In this document: positions 17,569 through 27,649 of the stretch, one piece after another
Layout of the letters: each line of letters starts with the position of its first letter
Numbering within the stretch: position 1 is the stretch's first letter
Origin: Ferrovibrio sp.
GTDB taxonomy: Bacteria; Pseudomonadota; Alphaproteobacteria; Ferrovibrionales; Ferrovibrionaceae
DNA length: 64,000 nucleotides
NCBI RefSeq assembly: GCF_029255545.1
Contig: NZ_JANLJJ010000079.1
Span: 62,001 to 126,000, forward strand
Direction: 5' to 3'
Made by a program: the position numbers and the translations under genes
Notes under the pieces: model-generated
Databases searched by the model: none
Told to the model about the DNA's origin: nothing
What the model saw: the letters and a program-made list of their open reading frames with translations, nothing else

Positions 17569-19323
17569 ATGAATTTCGTGCACATCTATGCCCGGGTGCT
17601 GGCCCTGCTGAAGCCGGAGCGGCCGCTGGCGATCGTGCTGGCGCTGGCCAATATCGGCCTGGCCGGCGTCGGCTTCATTGAGCCGATCCTGTTCGGCCGC
17701 ATCATCGACGTGCTGTCGAATACGGCTGGCCTGTCGTCCGACGAGAGCTGGGCCCAGACCATCGAACTGCTGCTGGTCTGGTGCGGCGCCGGTATTGCCG
17801 GCATCCTGGCGGGTATCCTGGTTGCCCTGCATGCCGACCGTCTGGCGCATCGTCGCCGCCTGGCGGCGATGGCGCTGTATTTCGAACACGTCCTCAGCCT
17901 GCCGGCCGCGTTCCACAGTGGGACCCATTCCGGCACCCTGCTGAAGATCATGCTGAATGGCGCCGATAACCTGTTCGGCCTCTGGCTGGCCTTCTTCCGC
18001 GAGCATCTCTCGACTTTCGTGGCCGTGCTGGCGCTGCTGCCGTTGTCGCTGTATCTCAACTGGCGGCTTGGCCTGTTGCTGATCGGCCTGATCGTGGTGT
18101 TCGCCCTGGTCAGCGCCATCGTGGTGGCGAAAACCGAAAAGGCACAGGGTCGTGTCGAGGCCTATCATTCCGAACTGGCGGCGCGCGCCGGCGATGCGCT
18201 GGGCAATGTCGTGCTGGTGCAGAGCTTCGTGCGCCTGGCGCTGGAAGCGCGCGACCTGGCCGCGGTGATGGAGCGCCTGCTGAAGGCGCAGTTCCCGGTG
18301 CTCAATCTCTGGGCGCTGATGACCGTGCTCAGCCGCATGGCCTCCACCATCACCATCATCGCCATTTTCATGCTGGGCAGTTGGCTGCATCTGCACGGCC
18401 AGACCAGCGTGGGCGAGATCGTCAGCTTCATGGGCTTTGCCACGATGCTGATCGGCCGGCTGGAGGCTGCCATGGGCTTCATCAGTCGCATGTTCTTCCA
18501 GATGCACAGTTTGGGTGAGTTTTTCCAGGTGCTCGATACCGAGGCTGCCGTGCGGGACCGACCCGGTGCGCGCGTGGCCGGGCATCTGCGCGGCGATGTT
18601 GCTTTCCAGCATGTCACGCTTTCCTACGACGACAAGCGACCGGCGGTGACCGATCTCACCTTCGAGGTTGCGGCCGGCAAGACGGTGGCGCTGGTCGGCC
18701 CGACCGGCTCTGGCAAAACCTCGTCGATGGCGCTCCTCAGCCGTCTGTGGGACCCGCAATCGGGCCGCATCCTGATCGACGGCACGGATATTCGCGATTT
18801 CACGCTGGAGAGTCTGCGCAGCAATATCGGCGTGGTGTTCCAGGACAGCGCGGTATTCCATCGCTCCATAGCGGACAATATCCGCATCGGCCGGCCGGAA
18901 GCGAGTGACGCCGAGGTCGAGCAGGCGGCCAGGCTGGCCGAGGCGCACGATTTCATCACGCGCCAGAGCCAGGGCTACAACACGCTGGTGGGCGAGCGCG
19001 GCGTGAATTTAAGTGGCGGCGAACGCCAGCGACTGGCGATCGCCCGTGCCCTGCTTAAGAATCCGCCGGTGCTGATTCTCGACGAAGCGACCTCAGCGCT
19101 GGATGCCGCCACTGAAGCGCGGATCCAGAAGGCGCTGGATGCCCTGATGCAGAACCGCACCACCTTCATTATCGCTCACCGGCTGGCCACGGTGCGCCAG
19201 GCCGATCTGATCCTTGTGCTGCAGAATGGCCGTGCGGTGGAGCGCGGTACCTTCGACGAGCTGGTACAACAGGGTGGTTTGTTCGCTGATCTGGTCCGCA
19301 CCCAGTTCCAGGGTGCACATTGA
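17569..19323 (+). CDS. ndvA: NdvA-type cyclic beta-glucan ABC exporter (fused TM-ATPase)
   Basis: 584 residues from ATG 17569. The frame stays open much further upstream, but that part is antisense to the amidase. The N-terminus FVHIYARVLALLKPE...EPILFGRIIDVLS matches the NdvA/ChvA pattern. Six membrane segments precede an ABC ATPase with Walker A GPTGSGKTSS near residue 377, signature LSGGERQRLAIARAL, Walker B VLILDEATSALD and H-loop IIAHRLAT. The family exports cyclic beta-1,2-glucan to the periplasm. No ndvB glucan synthase is in the window, so substrate assignment rests on similarity alone. Confidence 0.82.
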   Translation: MNFVHIYARVLALLKPERPLAIVLALANIGLAGVGFIEPILFGRIIDVLSNTAGLSSDESWAQTIELLLVWCGAGIAGILAGILVALHADRLAHRRRLAAMALYFEHVLSLPAAFHSGTHSGTLLKIMLNGADNLFGLWLAFFREHLSTFVAVLALLPLSLYLNWRLGLLLIGLIVVFALVSAIVVAKTEKAQGRVEAYHSELAARAGDALGNVVLVQSFVRLALEARDLAAVMERLLKAQFPVLNLWALMTVLSRMASTITIIAIFMLGSWLHLHGQTSVGEIVSFMGFATMLIGRLEAAMGFISRMFFQMHSLGEFFQVLDTEAAVRDRPGARVAGHLRGDVAFQHVTLSYDDKRPAVTDLTFEVAAGKTVALVGPTGSGKTSSMALLSRLWDPQSGRILIDGTDIRDFTLESLRSNIGVVFQDSAVFHRSIADNIRIGRPEASDAEVEQAARLAEAHDFITRQSQGYNTLVGERGVNLSGGERQRLAIARALLKNPPVLILDEATSALDAATEARIQKALDALMQNRTTFIIAHRLATVRQADLILVLQNGRAVERGTFDELVQQGGLFADLVRTQFQGAH

Positions 19324-19461
19324 AATCGGTGCCGCGCGTGCGTTCATGGCAGCCGCGGCGCGGATATCCATAGGGAATATACTTTCCTTGGGATGTCTTT
19401 TATCATGCTGCGGCGCATAACCATTCATGCTGGATACTGATCGGGCTGCTTGTCGCATACC

Positions 19462-20604
19462 ATGCAACGTTTATTGATTGTGATAGGCTCTCTGGAGCGC
19501 GGGGGTGCCGAACGTCACTTGGCGCAGGTACTGCCGCAACTGGTACGGCAAGGTTACGACGTCGAAGTCTATTGCCTGATGCAGAAAGGCGAGCTGGCCC
19601 CCGGACTGGAGGCGGCGGGCGTCGGGGTGATCGGCAGGAACTCCCGCCCCAAGCCTGGCATGCGGCGCCTTTTCGCCTTGGGGCTGAGTGCGTTGATGCT
19701 ATTCTTCCACCTTCTGATGCGCCGCCCCCACATTGTCCATTTCTTTTTGCCGTCAGCTTATATCATCGGGGCGCCGATCGCATTGCTGACGTTCTGCCGC
19801 ATCAAGGTGATGAGCCGCCGTAGCCAGAACAATTATCAGCATAGCTCGCGCTGGATCGGCCGGGCGGAGCGGCTGTTGCACAAATGCATGGATGCCGTTG
19901 TCGGGAACTCCCTTCCAGTGGTGGCCCAGTTGCGTGACGAGGGCGTTCCTGAACATAAGCTGCATCTTTTGTACAACGGGGTTGATGCCGCCGCTTTCGC
20001 CAATCTTCCTGCAAAGGAAACGGTTCGTGGTGAATTGCGCCTCGATGAATCAGCGCTTGTTCTCGTGATTGTGGCCAATCTGCTGCGGTATAAGGGACAC
20101 AGCGACCTGCTGGAGGCGCTGGCGATAGCCAAGCCGTCATTGCCGGATAAATGGGTTCTGCTCTGCGCCGGGCGTGATGACGGGATCGGTTCCCGGCTTG
20201 TGGCGCAGGCGGAACAGCTTGGATTGGCCGATCACGTCCGGTTTCTCGGACCAGTCACCGATATCCCGCGGCTTCTGTCTGCTGCTGATATCGCCCTGCT
20301 GACATCGCATGAAGAGGGGTTCTCCAATGCGGTGATCGAGTATATGGCTGTCGGGCTGCCGGTGATCGTCACGGATGTAGGCGGCAATGCCGAAGCAGTT
20401 GATGCGGGCCGCGCCGGCATTGTGGTTCCGCCTCGCCAGCCAGCCGCCCTGGCGGCCGCGATCAACCGCCTGGCCGGCAATGCCGGAGAATGCCAGGCAT
20501 TGGGCCGGGCTGCGCAGCAGCGGGTTGCCGAGCATTATTCGCTGGAGGCCTGCGTGAGCGGGTATCGGGCGATCTATAACAGGCTCACAGGCCGGGCTGG
20601 CTGA
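19462..20604 (+). CDS. GT4-type glycosyltransferase
   Basis: 380 residues from ATG 19462; a TTG at 19450 is an alternative. The N-terminus LLIVIGSLERGGAERHLAQVLP is the classic GT4 acceptor-domain opening (GGAERH). The donor domain contains LVLVIVANLLRYKGHSDLLEAL, VRFLGPVTDIPRLLSAADI and the E-x7-E-type loop SHEEGFSNAVIEYMAVGLPVI. Such enzymes use NDP-sugars to extend lipid-linked glycans. It follows the ndvA-type gene in the same orientation with ~140 bp between them, so co-transcription is possible but not shown. Donor unknown. Confidence 0.92.
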   Translation: MQRLLIVIGSLERGGAERHLAQVLPQLVRQGYDVEVYCLMQKGELAPGLEAAGVGVIGRNSRPKPGMRRLFALGLSALMLFFHLLMRRPHIVHFFLPSAYIIGAPIALLTFCRIKVMSRRSQNNYQHSSRWIGRAERLLHKCMDAVVGNSLPVVAQLRDEGVPEHKLHLLYNGVDAAAFANLPAKETVRGELRLDESALVLVIVANLLRYKGHSDLLEALAIAKPSLPDKWVLLCAGRDDGIGSRLVAQAEQLGLADHVRFLGPVTDIPRLLSAADIALLTSHEEGFSNAVIEYMAVGLPVIVTDVGGNAEAVDAGRAGIVVPPRQPAALAAAINRLAGNAGECQALGRAAQQRVAEHYSLEACVSGYRAIYNRLTGRAG

Positions 20605-20631
20605 GAGCCGGCAGGTTTTCCGCTCACGGCC

Positions 20632-21006
20632 TTAGCGCCATACCCGCCGCACCCGGTCGCCCTCTGGCGGCGCAGGCTCGGCGACCGGCGACGGCGCTGC
20701 CGGTTTTGGCGCCGCTTCGCGCACTGCCTGGCGCGCTTCCCAGGCTTTGCGCAGGGTTTCATGCCCCTCGATGCTCTGTACCGTCAATTCGCATTCGGTG
20801 GCGATGGCCTGCATCACCAGGCGGTCGATGCGGTTATAGTTCTTCATCTTCGCGATCACGCAGTCTTCCCGGCTGGGCGTTACGCCGGGTACGTAATAAC
20901 GGTCCTCTCGTCCGGTACTGCCGGGCCGGATCAGCCAGGCTACGGTTCCGAGCAGCAGCAGAATCACCAATGCACCACCGCTGGCCGCAAGGTGGCGGCG
21001 ATTCAA
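20632..21006 (-). CDS. Small single-pass membrane-anchored hypothetical protein
   Basis: 124 residues. Residues ~9-27 (ASGGALVILLLLGTVAWLI) form one membrane segment with an N-terminal RRH, so the rest is probably periplasmic. The soluble part contains two cysteines and an Ala/Pro-rich tail (APKPAAPSPVAEPAPP). I recognise no family. It lies alone on the minus strand, about 100 bp downstream of hutU, and ends 27 bp from the converging glycosyltransferase. Confidence 0.6.
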   Translation of the reverse strand: MNRRHLAASGGALVILLLLGTVAWLIRPGSTGREDRYYVPGVTPSREDCVIAKMKNYNRIDRLVMQAIATECELTVQSIEGHETLRKAWEARQAVREAAPKPAAPSPVAEPAPPEGDRVRRVWR

Positions 21007-21112
21007 CCGGCTGAGAAAGGCGTGCGGCGTGATGGCGTGATCTCCGCGCTGAGGCTTTCAGCATAACGCGGAATCCCTCGGCGGTGGCAGGGCGTTCCAC
21101 GGGAGAGTCGGT

Positions 21113-22789
21113 TTATTTTTGCAAAAACGGCAGATTCAGCCCCTGATCCCGGGCGCATTGCACCGCGATGTCATAGCCGGCATCGGCGTGACGCATCACG
21201 CCGGTAGCAGGATCGTTCCACAGCACGCGCTCCAGTCGACGTGCGGCTGCCGGGGTGCCGTCGGCCACGATCACCACGCCGGCATGTTGCGAGAAACCCA
21301 TGCCGACGCCGCCGCCGTGGTGCAGCGACACCCAGGTGGCGCCCGAAGCGGTGTTGAGCAGGGCGTTCAGCAAAGGCCAGTCCGATACGGCATCCGAACC
21401 GTCCTTCATCGCCTCCGTTTCGCGGTTCGGGCTGGCGACCGAACCGGAATCGAGATGGTCACGGCCGATCACGATGGGGCCTTTCAGCTCGCCCTTGGCG
21501 ACCATCTCGTTGAAGGCGAGGCCGAGGCGATGACGCTGGCCGAGGCCGACCCAGCAGATGCGCGCCGGCAGGCCCTGGAAGTGGATGCGTTCGCGCGCCA
21601 TGTCGAGCCAGGTGTGCAGGTGTGGGTCGTCAGGGATCAGTTCCTTCACCTTGGCGTCGGTCTTGTAGATATCGTCGGGGTCGCCCGACAGTGCCACCCA
21701 GCGGAATGGGCCTATGCCGCGGCAGAATAGCGGCCGGATATAGGCCGGCACGAAACCGGGGAAGTCGAAGGCTTCCGTCACGCCCACTTCCTTGGCCATC
21801 TGGCGGATGTTGTTACCGTAATCGAAAGTGGGGATACCCATCTTCTGGAAATCGAGCATGGCGCGCACATGCCCGGCCATCGAGGCTTTTGCGGCCTTTA
21901 CCACTGCCTGCGGATCGGTTTCCTTGGCGCGTTCCCACCGGTCCAGGCTCCAGCCGGCCGGCAGATAGCCGTTCAGCGGATCATGGGCGCTGGTCTGGTC
22001 GGTCACTGCGTCAGGGCGGATGCCGCGCTTCACCATCTCGGGCAGGATTTCGGCGGCATTGCCAAGCAGGCCGATGGAAATCGCCTTTCCCGCAATCCTG
22101 GCCTCGTCCAGCAAGGCCAGCGCTTCATCGAGACTGCTGGCCTGCTTGTCGAGATAGCCGGTGCGCAGCCGCATCTCGATGCGCGAGGGTTGGCATTCAA
22201 TGGCGATCATCGAAGCGCCGGCCATGGTGGCGGCGAGCGCCTGGGCGCCGCCCATGCCGCCGAGTCCGGCAGTGAGGATCCAGCGGCCCTTCAGGCTGCC
22301 GCCATAATGCTGGCGGCCCATTTCCACAAAGGTTTCGTAGGTGCCCTGCACGATGCCCTGGCTGCCGATATAGATCCATGAACCGGCGGTCATCTGGCCG
22401 TACATCATCAGGCCCAGGCGGTCGAGCTCGTTGAAATGCTCCCAGTTGGCCCAGGCTGGCACCAGATTCGAATTGGCGATGAGTACGCGCGGCGCGTCCT
22501 CGTGGGTACGGAACACGCCGACGGGTTTGCCCGACTGCACCAGCAGGGTTTCGTCAGGTTTGAGCGTAGTGAGCGCCTTCTGGATCTGGTCGAAGGCCTG
22601 CCAGTTGCGTGCCGCCCGGCCGATGCCGCCATAGACCACCAGCTCTTCCGGCTTCTCGGCCACATCGGGGTCAAGATTGTTGCGCATCATGCGGTAGGCG
22701 GCCTCGATCTGCCAGTTGCTGGTGTGCAGGTCGTTGCCATGCGGGCTGCGGATGACGCGGGAATTGTCGCGGCGAGATGGTGCGGACAT
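21113..22789 (-). CDS. hutU: Urocanate hydratase
   Basis: 558 residues from ATG 22789, which has AGAGG about 7 bp upstream; a GTG at 22807 is a weaker alternative. Conserved urocanase stretches include [50 protein letters not shown] and the C-terminal [19 protein letters not shown]. The enzyme uses tightly bound NAD+ to hydrate urocanate to imidazolonepropionate in histidine degradation. It lies 14 bp downstream of hutC in the same orientation. The other hut genes (hutH, hutI) are not in the window. Confidence 0.97.
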   Translation of the reverse strand: MSAPSRRDNSRVIRSPHGNDLHTSNWQIEAAYRMMRNNLDPDVAEKPEELVVYGGIGRAARNWQAFDQIQKALTTLKPDETLLVQSGKPVGVFRTHEDAPRVLIANSNLVPAWANWEHFNELDRLGLMMYGQMTAGSWIYIGSQGIVQGTYETFVEMGRQHYGGSLKGRWILTAGLGGMGGAQALAATMAGASMIAIECQPSRIEMRLRTGYLDKQASSLDEALALLDEARIAGKAISIGLLGNAAEILPEMVKRGIRPDAVTDQTSAHDPLNGYLPAGWSLDRWERAKETDPQAVVKAAKASMAGHVRAMLDFQKMGIPTFDYGNNIRQMAKEVGVTEAFDFPGFVPAYIRPLFCRGIGPFRWVALSGDPDDIYKTDAKVKELIPDDPHLHTWLDMARERIHFQGLPARICWVGLGQRHRLGLAFNEMVAKGELKGPIVIGRDHLDSGSVASPNRETEAMKDGSDAVSDWPLLNALLNTASGATWVSLHHGGGVGMGFSQHAGVVIVADGTPAAARRLERVLWNDPATGVMRHADAGYDIAVQCARDQGLNLPFLQK

Positions 22790-22803
22790 GGGGTGCCTCT
22801 GAC

Positions 22804-23562
22804 TCACAGGTAGGTGCGTTTCGACGTGCCGTCGGCGCGATAGGAAAAACGGGTGGCGAAGCGATGCGCGTGGCCGGGATACCAGAGCGTGGCGACCGAG
22901 ACGATCTGGGCACCCGACCAGGTGCGGCGGCGCAGGCGCAGGCAGGGCTCGCTGGCAGCCATCTTCAGCAGCTTGCGGATGCGCGTATCCGGCATGGCGG
23001 CCTCGACGATATGCTCGACTTCCGAGGCCGGGGCGACGCGCATCAGGAATTCGTTTGGCGTGACCGCCTCGAAATCCGCCTCCAGATAACCCGGCGCGGT
23101 CTGCGGATTGACGAAGCGGTCCTCGACCTGCAGCGGGATGCCGTCGGCCAGATGCACCAGGACGGAGTGGTAGACGCCGGTGCCGGCATTCAGCCCGAGG
23201 TCGCGGGCGGTTTCCGTGGTCGCCTTCTCGGCCTGCAGCAGTTCGACGCGGGCTGCATGGCGCTGGCCGCGCTCACGGATTTCCTCGGCGATGTTGCGCA
23301 GCTCGACCAGGTTGAAGATCGGGCGCTTCTCGGCCACGAACGTGCCGGTGCCCTGCACGCGGACCAGCAGGCCTTCATGGGTCAGTTCGCGCAAAGCGCG
23401 GTTGACGGTCATGCGGCTGACTTTCAGTTGCCGGACCAGGTTGCTTTCCGACGGCACCTGGTCGCCGGCCCGCCAGTCGCCGGCCTCGATATGCTTGACG
23501 ATGAATTCCTTGACCCGGCGATAGCGCGGGGTCGGCCCGCTATGCGCGTCTTGCCCGGTCAT
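22804..23562 (-). CDS. hutC: HutC-type GntR family histidine-utilisation repressor
   Basis: 252 residues. The N-terminal GntR winged helix is visible as [17 protein letters not shown]...[44 protein letters not shown]-terminal UTRA effector domain follows (residues ~95-240). HutC represses hut genes and is released by urocanate. The assignment is strengthened by hutU immediately downstream and by a perfect HutC-like palindrome 41 bp before the start. The gene is the first of a hutC-hutU operon and is likely autorepressed. Confidence 0.93.
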   Translation of the reverse strand: MTGQDAHSGPTPRYRRVKEFIVKHIEAGDWRAGDQVPSESNLVRQLKVSRMTVNRALRELTHEGLLVRVQGTGTFVAEKRPIFNLVELRNIAEEIRERGQRHAARVELLQAEKATTETARDLGLNAGTGVYHSVLVHLADGIPLQVEDRFVNPQTAPGYLEADFEAVTPNEFLMRVAPASEVEHIVEAAMPDTRIRKLLKMAASEPCLRLRRRTWSGAQIVSVATLWYPGHAHRFATRFSYRADGTSKRTYL

Positions 23563-23602
23563 GTCTTCCTGCCCCTGTCTTGTGGCGGAAGTATAGGTTC
23601 AA

Positions 23603-23614
23603 TTGTATATACAA
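23603..23614. promoter_or_regulatory. HutC operator (perfect palindrome)
   Basis: TTGTATATACAA is a perfect 12-bp palindrome containing TGTATATACA, the core recognised by HutC repressors in other proteobacteria. It lies just upstream of a minus-strand -10-like TATACT at 23595-23590, so binding would block transcription of hutC-hutU. It may also affect the divergent glycosyltransferase starting at 23713. Confidence 0.85.
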
Positions 23615-23712
23615 GTCCAGCCGGGTTGTGCCGCTATCCCGCGGCTGCTTCTCGCATGGCCCGGCGAATCTGTGTAAAACCCCGGTGCAATCCTACCCCT
23701 CAAGGCATCCAA

Positions 23713-24603
23713 GTGACCCAGGCCGCCACCCCCTCCCATCCAGCGCTGACCATCGTGACGGTGACGCATTTCAGCGAGCGCGTGATCGGCGAATGCCTGG
23801 CCACCCTGCCGCCGGGCGTGCCGGTGGTGGTGACGGACAATGCCAGCGGGGATGCGACGCGCGAGATCATCCGCCGCGTGATCCCGGACGCCACGGTCAT
23901 CGCCAATCCGGTTGGCGTCGGCTTCGGCAATGCCGCCAACCAGGGCCTGGCCCGCGCGCAGACCGATTTCGTGCTGCTGATCAATCCTGACGCCAAACTG
24001 CAGCCGGGTTGTCTGGAGCGGCTGTTCGCCGCCGCCGAGCGGTACCCGAAGGCTGGCGTGCTGGCGCCGGCGCTGAAGACTCCGGCCGGGGACTGGGAAG
24101 TGTCCCATGACGTCGACATGTTTCTCCGCGCCAGCTATCCGCGCCGCCGGCTCGATCCTGAGCCCGAGGGCGATATCTGCGCCGATTATGTCTCCGGCGC
24201 GGCAATGCTGTTGCGCCGCCAGGCGCTGGATGTGGTGGGCGGCTTCGATCCGGCGATCTTCCTCTATTATGAGGATGACGATTTCTGCATCCGCCTGCGC
24301 AAGGCCGGCTGGACGCTGGTGCGGGTAGCGGATGCAGTGGTCGACCATGTCGGCGGCGGCTCGATCAGGCGCAGCTGGGACAAGCACTGGGAGAAATTCT
24401 GGCATATGGCCTGGTCGCGGCTCTATGTCGAGCGGAAATATCGCGGTTGGGCCGCTGCCTGGCGCATTGCGCTGCCGGCGCTGTTGCGTTTCGGCGCCAA
24501 GGCGCCATTCTACCTGTTGACGGATTTTCGCCAGAAGGGGCTGCGCGATACGGCCCGCTGGTGTGGCACCTTGGCTTTTCTGCTGGGCATGAAATCGAAA
24601 TGA
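23713..24603 (+). CDS. GT2 family glycosyltransferase (rhamnosyltransferase-like)
   Basis: 296 residues from a GTG preceded by CAAGG; the frame is open further upstream but that part is antisense to hutC. The GT-A fold is seen as [31 protein letters not shown] and LLINPDAKL (DxD-type metal site). The acceptor motif [18 protein letters not shown] is typical of WbbL-like rhamnosyl/deoxyhexosyltransferases. A C-terminal region ~235-285 may associate with the membrane. Its stop overlaps the start of rfbF by 4 bp, so it probably transfers the CDP-derived sugar made by the following genes. Confidence 0.9.
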   Translation: MTQAATPSHPALTIVTVTHFSERVIGECLATLPPGVPVVVTDNASGDATREIIRRVIPDATVIANPVGVGFGNAANQGLARAQTDFVLLINPDAKLQPGCLERLFAAAERYPKAGVLAPALKTPAGDWEVSHDVDMFLRASYPRRRLDPEPEGDICADYVSGAAMLLRRQALDVVGGFDPAIFLYYEDDDFCIRLRKAGWTLVRVADAVVDHVGGGSIRRSWDKHWEKFWHMAWSRLYVERKYRGWAAAWRIALPALLRFGAKAPFYLLTDFRQKGLRDTARWCGTLAFLLGMKSK

Positions 24604-25373
24604 AAGCTGTCATTCTCGCCGGCGGGCGCGGCACGCGCATTGCCGAGGAAAGCATCCTGCGACCCAAGCCGATGGTTGAAATCGGCGGGCGGCCGATCCT
24701 GTGGCATATCATGAAGATCTATGCGGCCCATGGCATCACCGATTTCGTGATCTGCCTCGGCTACAAGGGCTACATGATCAAGGAATATTTCGCCAATTAC
24801 GTGCTGCATGCCGCTGATGTCACCGTCGACCTGGCCGCCAACCGCATCGAATATCTGAATGGCGCGCCCGAGCCCTGGCGCGTCACCCTGGTCGAGACCG
24901 GCGAGAATACCGAGACCGGCGGCCGCCTGCGGCGGGTCGCCCGCTGGCTGCAGGGCGAGGATGCCTTCTGTCTGACCTATGGCGACGGCGTCGCCGATAT
25001 CGATGTGGCGGCGTCAATCGCGTTCCATCGCAAGCATGGCCGGTTGGCCACCATGACGGCGGTGAGTCCGCCCGGCCGCTTCGGCGCGCTGACCCTGGCG
25101 GGCGACCGGATTACGGGCTTTCAAGAAAAGCCGCGAGGCGATGGTGGCCTGATCAACGGCGGATTCTTCGTGCTGTCGCCGCGTGTGCTTGACTACATCC
25201 CCGACGACACCACCGTCTGGGAACGCATGCCGCTCGAGCGACTGGCAGAGGAAGACCAGTTGCGCGCCTTCCGCCATGACGGTTTCTGGCAGCCAATGGA
25301 TACCGTGCGCGAACGCACGGTGCTGGAGAATCTCTGGGCCACGGGGCAGGCGCCGTGGAAGACCTGGGCCTGA
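24600..25373 (+). CDS. rfbF: Glucose-1-phosphate cytidylyltransferase
   Basis: 257 residues from ATG 24600, the standard length for RfbF. The nucleotidyltransferase signature is [15 protein letters not shown]...[19 protein letters not shown] (residues 4-38); [12 protein letters not shown] gives the metal-binding aspartates, and GFQEKPRG and NGGFFVL follow. It makes CDP-glucose from glucose-1-phosphate and CTP, the first step of CDP-deoxysugar pathways. ATGA overlap with the preceding GT2 and a 4-bp gap to rfbG show a tight operon. Confidence 0.96.
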   Translation: MKAVILAGGRGTRIAEESILRPKPMVEIGGRPILWHIMKIYAAHGITDFVICLGYKGYMIKEYFANYVLHAADVTVDLAANRIEYLNGAPEPWRVTLVETGENTETGGRLRRVARWLQGEDAFCLTYGDGVADIDVAASIAFHRKHGRLATMTAVSPPGRFGALTLAGDRITGFQEKPRGDGGLINGGFFVLSPRVLDYIPDDTTVWERMPLERLAEEDQLRAFRHDGFWQPMDTVRERTVLENLWATGQAPWKTWA

Positions 25374-25377
25374 CCTC

Positions 25378-26427
25378 ATGGGCCTGAACCGCGATTTCTG
25401 GCGCGGCCGGCGGGTTCTGCTCACCGGGCATACCGGCTTCAAGGGTGCCTGGCTGGCGCGCTGGCTGCACCGGCTTGGCGCGGAGGTGCACGGCTTTGCC
25501 TTGCCGCCCGAGGGTGAGCCCAATCTGAGCCGCCTGCTGGCGACGCCGCTGGCCGGTGAAACCCTCGCTGACCTGCGCGATGCGCCGGCGGTGGAGCGGG
25601 CGCTGCGGGTTGCCGCGCCGGATGTTGTGCTGCATCTGGCGGCCCAGGCCCTGGTGCCGGCCAGCTACCGTGACCCGCTTGGCACCTGGACCAGCAACGT
25701 GATCGGCACGATCAACCTGCTGGAGGCCATGCGGCGCTACGACCGCCCGCTTGCCGCCCTGATCGTCACCACCGACAAGGTCTATGCCAACGACGAGCGT
25801 GGCCTGGCTTTCCCGGAAACCGCGCCGCTGGGTGGCGATGATCCCTATTCGGCGTCCAAGGCGGCCACCGAGATCGCCGTGCATAGCTGGCGCAAGAGTT
25901 TCCTCGGTCAGCGCGTGGCGCTGGCGACGGCACGGGCCGGCAATGTGATCGGCGGCGGCGACTGGTCGGCCGAACGCCTGATCCCCGATATCGTGCGGGC
26001 GGCGCAACGCGGCGAAGCCGTGCTGCTGCGTCGGCCGGAAGCGACGCGCCCGTGGCAGCATGTGCTCGATCCGCTGTACGGCTATCTGCTTTATGCCGAG
26101 GCGCTGTTCGTCCGGCGCGAGTTGCCCGGCGGCCTCAATTTCGGCCCCCTGGAAGACGAGAAGATCAGCGTCGGGACCATCGCCACGCAACTGACCCAGG
26201 CCTTCGACGCGCCGGCCTGGCGTACCGAACCGCAGCCCGCCATCGCCGAGAAGGGCCAGCTTGGCCTGGATGCGCGTCTGGCTGTGCAGTCGCTTGGCTG
26301 GCGGCCGCATTTCAGCACCGCGGCGGCATTGGCCGAGACAGTGAACTGGTACAAGGACTGGTTGGCGGGCGAAAATCCGGCCGCGATGACCGATCGCCAG
26401 ATTGCCGCATTCGAGGATCGTTTATGA
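25378..26427 (+). CDS. rfbG: CDP-glucose 4,6-dehydratase
   Basis: 349 residues from ATG 25378. The N-terminus FWRGRRVLLTGHTGFKGAWL carries the NAD-binding TGHTGFKG motif of RfbG. LHLAAQALVPASY and the catalytic region TDKVYAND...YSASKAATE (YxxxK) follow. It converts CDP-glucose to CDP-4-keto-6-deoxyglucose, the branch point for several CDP-sugars. Its stop overlaps the start of the C-methyltransferase by 4 bp (ATGA), which suggests the keto-sugar goes straight to methylation. Confidence 0.96.
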   Translation: MGLNRDFWRGRRVLLTGHTGFKGAWLARWLHRLGAEVHGFALPPEGEPNLSRLLATPLAGETLADLRDAPAVERALRVAAPDVVLHLAAQALVPASYRDPLGTWTSNVIGTINLLEAMRRYDRPLAALIVTTDKVYANDERGLAFPETAPLGGDDPYSASKAATEIAVHSWRKSFLGQRVALATARAGNVIGGGDWSAERLIPDIVRAAQRGEAVLLRRPEATRPWQHVLDPLYGYLLYAEALFVRRELPGGLNFGPLEDEKISVGTIATQLTQAFDAPAWRTEPQPAIAEKGQLGLDARLAVQSLGWRPHFSTAAALAETVNWYKDWLAGENPAAMTDRQIAAFEDRL

Positions 26428-27647
26428 GTGAGTGTCGTTTCTGCCATGCGCCGCTGAACCGCAGCTTCGTGGATCTCGGGCTGCAGCCGCTGGCCAATTC
26501 CTATCTGCCGGCCGGGAAGGCGGACCAGCCCGAGCCGCGCCATCCGTTGCATGCCCGCGTCTGCGAAACATGCCTGCTGGTGCAGGTCGATCATGACGTG
26601 CCGGCCGAGGCGATCTTTTCCGACTATGCCTATTTCTCCTCCTATGCCACCAGCTGGGTGGAGCATGCCCGCCGCTATGCCGTGGCGATGCAGGCGCGTT
26701 TCGGCCTTGGCGCCGGCTCGCTGGTGGCGGAAGTGGCCAGCAATGACGGCTATCTGCTGCAGCATTTCAGGGCGGCGGGGATCGAGGTGCTCGGTATCGA
26801 ACCCGCAGCCAATGTCGCCGCCGTCGCCGAGCAGAAGGGCATCCGCACCGAGGTGGCATTTTTTAATCGCGACACGGCGCAGCGGCTGCACCAGGCCGGA
26901 TTTGCCGCCGACCTGATGGCCGCCAACAACGTGCTGGCCCATGTGCCGGAGCTGAATGCCTTCGTGGCCGGTTTCCCGATCCTGCTCAAGCCGCAGGGTG
27001 TTCTGACGGTCGAATTCCCGCACCTGCTGAACCTGATCGAGCAGGTCCAGTTCGACACGATCTATCACGAACATTATTCCTATCTCTCGCTGCTGGTTGC
27101 CGAGAAGGTGTTCGGCGCCCACGGCATGCGGGTGTTCGACGTCGAGGAACTACCCACCCATGGCGGCTCGCTCCGCCTGTTCATCTGCCACCGGGATGCG
27201 GCTCATGCCGAGGGCGCCGGACTGGCGCTTATCCGTGCCAGGGAGGCAAAGGCCGGCCTCGACCAACTGCCCGCCTATGATGATTTTGCCCCCCGCGTGG
27301 CCGGGGTCCGCCGCCAGCTGCTCGATTTCCTGGCGCAGGCAAAACGCGAAAACAGGCGCGTGGCGGCCTATGGCGCGGCGGCCAAGGGCAATACCCTGCT
27401 CAACTACTGCGGCGTGACGAGCGCCGACATCTTTGCCGTCTATGACAAGAATCCGCACAAGCAGGACCATCTGCTGCCTGGCTCACATATCCCGGTTCGC
27501 GATCCGGCCGCCATCGCCACCGACCGGCCGGATTACCTGCTGATCCTGCCCTGGAACCTGCGCGCCGAGATCGAAGCCGAGCAGGCGCAGATTCGCGCCT
27601 GGCAGGGCCGCTTCGTGATCGCGATCCCCAAGCTGCAGGTTTTCTGA
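26424..27647 (+). CDS. Sugar C-methyltransferase (TylCIII/NovU-like)
   Basis: 407 residues with the three-part layout of sugar C-methyltransferases. An N-terminal zinc-binding region (C-x2-C at CRFC, later CETC) comes first. A SAM-binding domain follows with VAEVASNDGYLLQHF and LGIEPA. The C-terminal domain has YDTIYHEHYSYLS-type histidines (DTIYHEHYSYLS) and AAYGAAAKGNTLLNY. Known relatives methylate C-3 of 4-keto-6-deoxy sugar nucleotides. Coupled to rfbG by an ATGA overlap, it should act on CDP-4-keto-6-deoxyglucose, giving a branched-chain sugar. The methylated position is inferred from the family. Confidence 0.9.
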   Translation: MSECRFCHAPLNRSFVDLGLQPLANSYLPAGKADQPEPRHPLHARVCETCLLVQVDHDVPAEAIFSDYAYFSSYATSWVEHARRYAVAMQARFGLGAGSLVAEVASNDGYLLQHFRAAGIEVLGIEPAANVAAVAEQKGIRTEVAFFNRDTAQRLHQAGFAADLMAANNVLAHVPELNAFVAGFPILLKPQGVLTVEFPHLLNLIEQVQFDTIYHEHYSYLSLLVAEKVFGAHGMRVFDVEELPTHGGSLRLFICHRDAAHAEGAGLALIRAREAKAGLDQLPAYDDFAPRVAGVRRQLLDFLAQAKRENRRVAAYGAAAKGNTLLNYCGVTSADIFAVYDKNPHKQDHLLPGSHIPVRDPAAIATDRPDYLLILPWNLRAEIEAEQAQIRAWQGRFVIAIPKLQVF

Positions 27648-27649
27648 CC

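Noticed and set aside
22777..23712. 312-codon upstream extension of the GT2 gene
   Set aside because: Antisense to hutC; no similarity to glycosyltransferases. The GTG at 23,713 is followed directly by the GT2 core.
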